A DNA stretch of 42,561 nt, from the NCBI GenBank assembly GCA_021232515.1, contig JAJPOQ010000151.1:1-42561 (forward strand), written 5' to 3'. The position numbers and the translations under genes were made by a program. The notes under the pieces were generated by a model that worked only from the letters and a program-made list of their open reading frames with translations, was not told where the DNA came from and made no database searches. This document shows positions 40,130 through 42,561 of this stretch, in pieces. Origin of the DNA: Lentisphaeraceae bacterium. GTDB taxonomy: Bacteria; Verrucomicrobiota; Lentisphaeria; Lentisphaerales; Lentisphaeraceae. The first letter of the stretch is position 1. The number at the start of each line of letters is the position of its first letter.

Positions 40130-41368
40130 ATGCGTCAATTGTATACGGCAGCTCTTGCCTGCTTGATCTCAACCAATGCATCTGCTGACTGGCCACAATT
40201 CCTCGGGCCAGACAGAACAGGCAAAGTAACAGATAGTAAATTTAAGCAAAGCACAAAAAAGCCTAAAGAGCTTTGGTCTGTAAAAGTTGGTCAAGGTTTT
40301 GGAGGTGCATCCATCAGCGGCACAGAAGCTTTTATTTTAGATCGTCAAGATGACGAACTCGACATAGTAAAATGTTTTGATCTTAAATCCGGAAAGCTCA
40401 AGTGGGAAAACTCCTATAAACATGAAGGTCGTTTTGGCTATAATGGTTCTCGATCAATCCCTGCTGTTTCTGACAAATTTGTTTTCACCATGGGCTGTAT
40501 GGGTGATGTAGTCTGTACCGACAAAAAGACAGGCAAGATGGTTTGGAAGAAAAATATAATGAAAGAATGGGGAGCTAAAGCAGAAAACTGGGGCTTTGGA
40601 CAATCGCCAATTGTTTATAAAGACACCGTTATATTTGCACCTCTCACAAATAAAGCTGGTGTTATTGCTCTTAACCAAGCAACTGGTAAAGAAGTTTGGA
40701 AAACCAAAGACATAGGTTCAAAAGATGGATATGCATCCCCTATTTTAGTTAACTTTATGAACCAAGAAATGCTTCTCCAACTTTCAAGTGACTCTATTGC
40801 TGGTATAAACCCAAGCTCTGGTAAAATCATTTGGGAATGGAGTGGTTACAAAGTTAAATGGGCAATCCCTTCACCAGTTGTTGTAAGCCAAGACAAGTTG
40901 TTTATCACAGGTGGCTACGAAGCTGGATCAGTCATGATTCAAGTTAGTAAATCTGGTAAAGTCAAAGAACTCTTTAGGCTTAAAGAAACAGGTTCTCAAA
41001 TCCACGCCCCTATCTTTTCTAACGGTTATATCTACGCAAACTTCAACGAAAATGCGAACCTTAAAAAAAGAGTAAAGAAGCAAGGTTTAACCTGTATTGA
41101 CCTTAAGGGCAACACCAAGTGGCATACAGGAGAAAAGCCAAACCTAAGTCGTGGCAATGTAATCCTCATTAATGATACTTTGGTAGCTCTTGATGGAGAC
41201 TCTGGTGAGCTCATCATGAGCAAAGCAAACTCTTCTAGCTACAAGGAAATCTCTAGACATAAAGTACTAACAGGAAAAGGAAAAAATGTCTGGGCACCTA
41301 TCGCCTACTCAAATGGCTTATTAGTTGTTAGAGATCAAAACGAAATGAAGTGTTTGAAACTTTACTAA
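40130..41368 (+). CDS. Secreted PQQ-like beta-propeller protein
   Basis: A 412-residue exported protein. I chose ATG 40130, with GGAG seven to eight bases upstream, over an ATG at 40118; it gives a clean signal peptide of about 19 residues ending N-A-S-A, before D-W-P-Q-F-L-G-P-D-R-T-G-K. That W-P-Q-F-L/R-G-P-x-R-x-G sequence is the usual start of PQQ-binding-like repeat proteins of the PVC group. Blades with S-G-K-L-K-W-E, T-G-K-M-V-W-K, T-G-K-E-V-W-K and S-G-K-I-I-W-E-W are visible at regular spacing. No cofactor or catalytic residues can be assigned, and many relatives are not enzymes. It is transcribed divergently from the SPFH operon; a functional link is not shown. Confidence 0.87.
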   Translation: MRQLYTAALACLISTNASADWPQFLGPDRTGKVTDSKFKQSTKKPKELWSVKVGQGFGGASISGTEAFILDRQDDELDIVKCFDLKSGKLKWENSYKHEGRFGYNGSRSIPAVSDKFVFTMGCMGDVVCTDKKTGKMVWKKNIMKEWGAKAENWGFGQSPIVYKDTVIFAPLTNKAGVIALNQATGKEVWKTKDIGSKDGYASPILVNFMNQEMLLQLSSDSIAGINPSSGKIIWEWSGYKVKWAIPSPVVVSQDKLFITGGYEAGSVMIQVSKSGKVKELFRLKETGSQIHAPIFSNGYIYANFNENANLKKRVKKQGLTCIDLKGNTKWHTGEKPNLSRGNVILINDTLVALDGDSGELIMSKANSSSYKEISRHKVLTGKGKNVWAPIAYSNGLLVVRDQNEMKCLKLY

Positions 41369-41378
41369 GCTACTTATA

Positions 41379-41402
41379 TGAGAGGAGCTTCGGCTTCTCT
41401 CA
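41379..41402. terminator. Stem-loop with TTCG tetraloop between convergent genes
   Basis: TGAGAGGAGC and GCTTCTCTCA form ten pairs (one G-U) closed by TTCG, an extra-stable C(TTCG)G loop. It lies 10 bases after the beta-propeller stop and 4 bases from the end of the convergent gene. It is placed to serve both strands, but neither side has a T-run, so termination strength is uncertain. Confidence 0.68.
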
Positions 41403-41406
41403 GACA

Positions 41407-42213
41407 CTAAGGATGTGTCTCCTTGTAGAGCTTTTGAATTTCACTTGCAGATAATTCTCGCGACCAAGACATAAACTCCCCTACTTTCCCATCGAAAAAG
41501 CCTCCTACAGGAGTAAAGCCAATAATAAAGCTTCCTTGCTTTCTCTTCTGAGGCAACAAAGAATCAACCTCTCCAAGCAACTCTCCGTTTAGATAAACTG
41601 AAGACTTTTTGAATTTCACCCCAGTTGTCAAAGTAACCATCATCCATTTACTTTTCTCTAGAGGTTGTTTCGTTGAAATAACACTTTTCCCAACTGTGGA
41701 AGTCAATACGCCATTTTTGAGTTGAATCGACAATCCAGCAAAGCTATCCAGATTCCTTCTTCGGCTAGTCATAAACAATCCGCCACTTTGGCCATCTGAC
41801 TTACACCAGAAATTAAACGATTGAGAAACTTTAGAGAATTCAGCATTCCCTGAAAGGTAACCACTTTGGCCATCAAACTCTAAAGCTGGCTTCATTTGCC
41901 AACGCCCAGTACCCCATACAGCGGCGTTGTGAAGACGTCCATCGAAGTTAATAGGATCATACTCTTGCTTATGGATCCCTCTAGCGAGATTTCTGACGAT
42001 CTTCCCTTCAGCATCAGCAAAATCATAGTACAAGTCCAAATCGCCATCATTCAAAACAAGACTCTTTTGGTTATTCCAAGAAATGAAACGGCTTTTACTA
42101 TTTGCACGATTGAAAAATGGTATCACCAAAACAGCCAAAATAGCTAATACAGCAGCACTAAGCATTACCTCTACTAAGGCAAACCTTTTAAGACTCTTTG
42201 TGACTGCCAACAT
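41407..42213 (-). CDS. Pseudopilin-like N-terminus fused to a LamG-type domain
   Basis: A 268-residue protein. The start resembles a prepilin: basic residues K-S-L-K-R, then F-A-L-V-E-V-M-L-S-A-A-V-L-A-I-L-A with Glu at mature position 5 (residue 15) and Arg instead of Gly before the cleavage site. A concanavalin A/LamG-like domain fills about 57-268: D-L-Y-Y-D-F near 60-65, L-E-F-D-G-Q-S-G-Y-L, S-V-Y-L-N-G-E-L-L-G and F-D-G-K-V-G-E-F-M-S-W-S-R-E-L-S-A-S-E-I. The last part is clearly similar to the end of the FecR-LamG protein at 18183-19550. AAAGGAG precedes the ATG. The domain pair suggests a surface-exposed or secretion-associated ligand-binding pseudopilin, which is inference. Confidence 0.83.
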   Translation of the reverse strand: MLAVTKSLKRFALVEVMLSAAVLAILAVLVIPFFNRANSKSRFISWNNQKSLVLNDGDLDLYYDFADAEGKIVRNLARGIHKQEYDPINFDGRLHNAAVWGTGRWQMKPALEFDGQSGYLSGNAEFSKVSQSFNFWCKSDGQSGGLFMTSRRRNLDSFAGLSIQLKNGVLTSTVGKSVISTKQPLEKSKWMMVTLTTGVKFKKSSVYLNGELLGEVDSLLPQKRKQGSFIIGFTPVGGFFDGKVGEFMSWSRELSASEIQKLYKETHP

Positions 42214-42511
42214 TTCAAACTCCTTTAAGTATTTCCTAGAATAATAATAAATAAGGTGTCACTGTGTCCACACCTAGATTGTAGAATATGTATTTATCTT
42301 CCCTTCTCCCTTAAGATTCTTAATTAATGTTTGACTCCTAAGAGATTAAATAAGAACGAATAAGGGAAACTTCTCTATTACTAAATAACTTTTTATTTAA
42401 AATACTTTAAGATTTGATTGGTTGTTACGCCTCAGTAGGAATTAGACAACACCCCATTTTCTGTTAGATACATTACTATAAGACCGTAATAACTCTATAA
42501 GGAAGTAAAAT
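42214..42511. other. Intergenic stretch before the probable transposase, no gene seen
   Basis: These 298 bases separate the minus-strand LamG gene from a plus-strand start near the window end. AGGTGT (42254-42259) and ACACCT (42270-42275) can pair in the leader of the LamG gene. On the plus strand there is TTAGACA near 42445 and AT-rich sequence 17-25 bases on, a weak promoter candidate. The segment starting TGTTACGCCTCAGTAGG near 42424 could be the left end of an insertion sequence, but its partner repeat lies outside the window. Confidence 0.4.
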
Positions 42512-42561
42512 ATGTCTAATAAACGACGCTATTTCAGTGCGGATCAGAAAGTTGCCAGTAT
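42512..42561 (+). mobile_element. Probable transposase gene, N-terminal 16 codons (3' end outside window)
   Basis: An ATG at 42512 with AAGGA eight bases upstream opens a frame to the window end reading M-S-N-K-R-R-Y-F-S-A-D-Q-K-V-A-S. The basic start followed by (R/K)-x-F-(S/T)-A-x-x-K resembles the N-terminus of IS3-type or related helix-turn-helix transposase OrfA proteins. Only 16 complete codons are visible, so the family is not certain. No terminal inverted repeat can be confirmed within the window. Confidence 0.5.

Overview
The window looks like chromosomal DNA of a low-GC, Gram-negative bacterium of the PVC group, most likely a marine Lentisphaerota (Lentisphaera-like). The basis is indirect: a pseudopilin of the FTLIELLVV type with a D-N-S-V-x-W C-terminal motif, an ECF sigma factor paired with a FecR anti-sigma carrying a LamG-type domain, a very large secreted multi-module carbohydrate-active protein, and a secreted PQQ-like beta-propeller protein. 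No rRNA, tRNA or CRISPR array was seen. The species is an inference, not a proof.

Layout. (1) Bases 1-5376, plus strand: a tightly packed flagellar regulation operon, flhF (3' end only), flhG, a small membrane/coiled-coil protein, fliA (sigma-28), a small charged protein, an FHA protein, rpoN (sigma-54), fliW and csrA. (2) 5371-7228, minus: three overlapping housekeeping-type genes (Nudix hydrolase, D-2-hydroxyacid dehydrogenase, YaiI/YqxD family). (3) 7311-10115, minus: a chemoreceptor whose sensory part is three tandem copies of a CHASE3-like module, then a 655-base gene-free stretch. (4) 10771-13073, minus: comM/yifB and a pseudopilin. (5) 13448-17812, plus: a 1454-residue secreted DUF5060/apiosidase-like glycoside hydrolase with many accessory modules, closed by a strong terminator. 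(6) 18183-27572, minus: FecR-LamG anti-sigma, ECF sigma factor, a SNF2 helicase, and a zinc-ribbon/pseudokinase/transmembrane/beta-helix protein that overlaps the helicase gene. (7) 27729-28877, minus: a degenerate histidine-kinase-like module fused to an intact receiver domain. (8) 28975-39845, minus: an eight-gene, almost gapless operon encoding two ABC-2-type permeases, one ABC ATPase with an acidic tail, three SPFH/band-7 proteins (one with seven predicted membrane segments), a P1B-like ATPase with an atypical membrane metal site, and a membrane-anchored protein of unknown function. (9) 40130-41368, plus: PQQ-like beta-propeller protein. (10) 41407-42213, minus: a pseudopilin-like stem fused to a LamG-type domain. 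(11) 42512 to the end, plus: the first codons of a probable transposase.

How the genes may work together. Region 1 joins transcriptional control of flagella (sigma-54 and sigma-28), spatial and number control (FlhF/FlhG) and post-transcriptional control (FliW/CsrA); the chemoreceptor in region 3 could feed the same motility system. Region 8 is the best candidate for an undescribed system: an envelope complex in which SPFH scaffolds sit between an ABC exporter and a P-type ATPase. A second theme is signalling proteins that keep the fold but have lost catalytic residues: the pseudokinase at 23961-27572 and the HK-like protein at 27729-28877.
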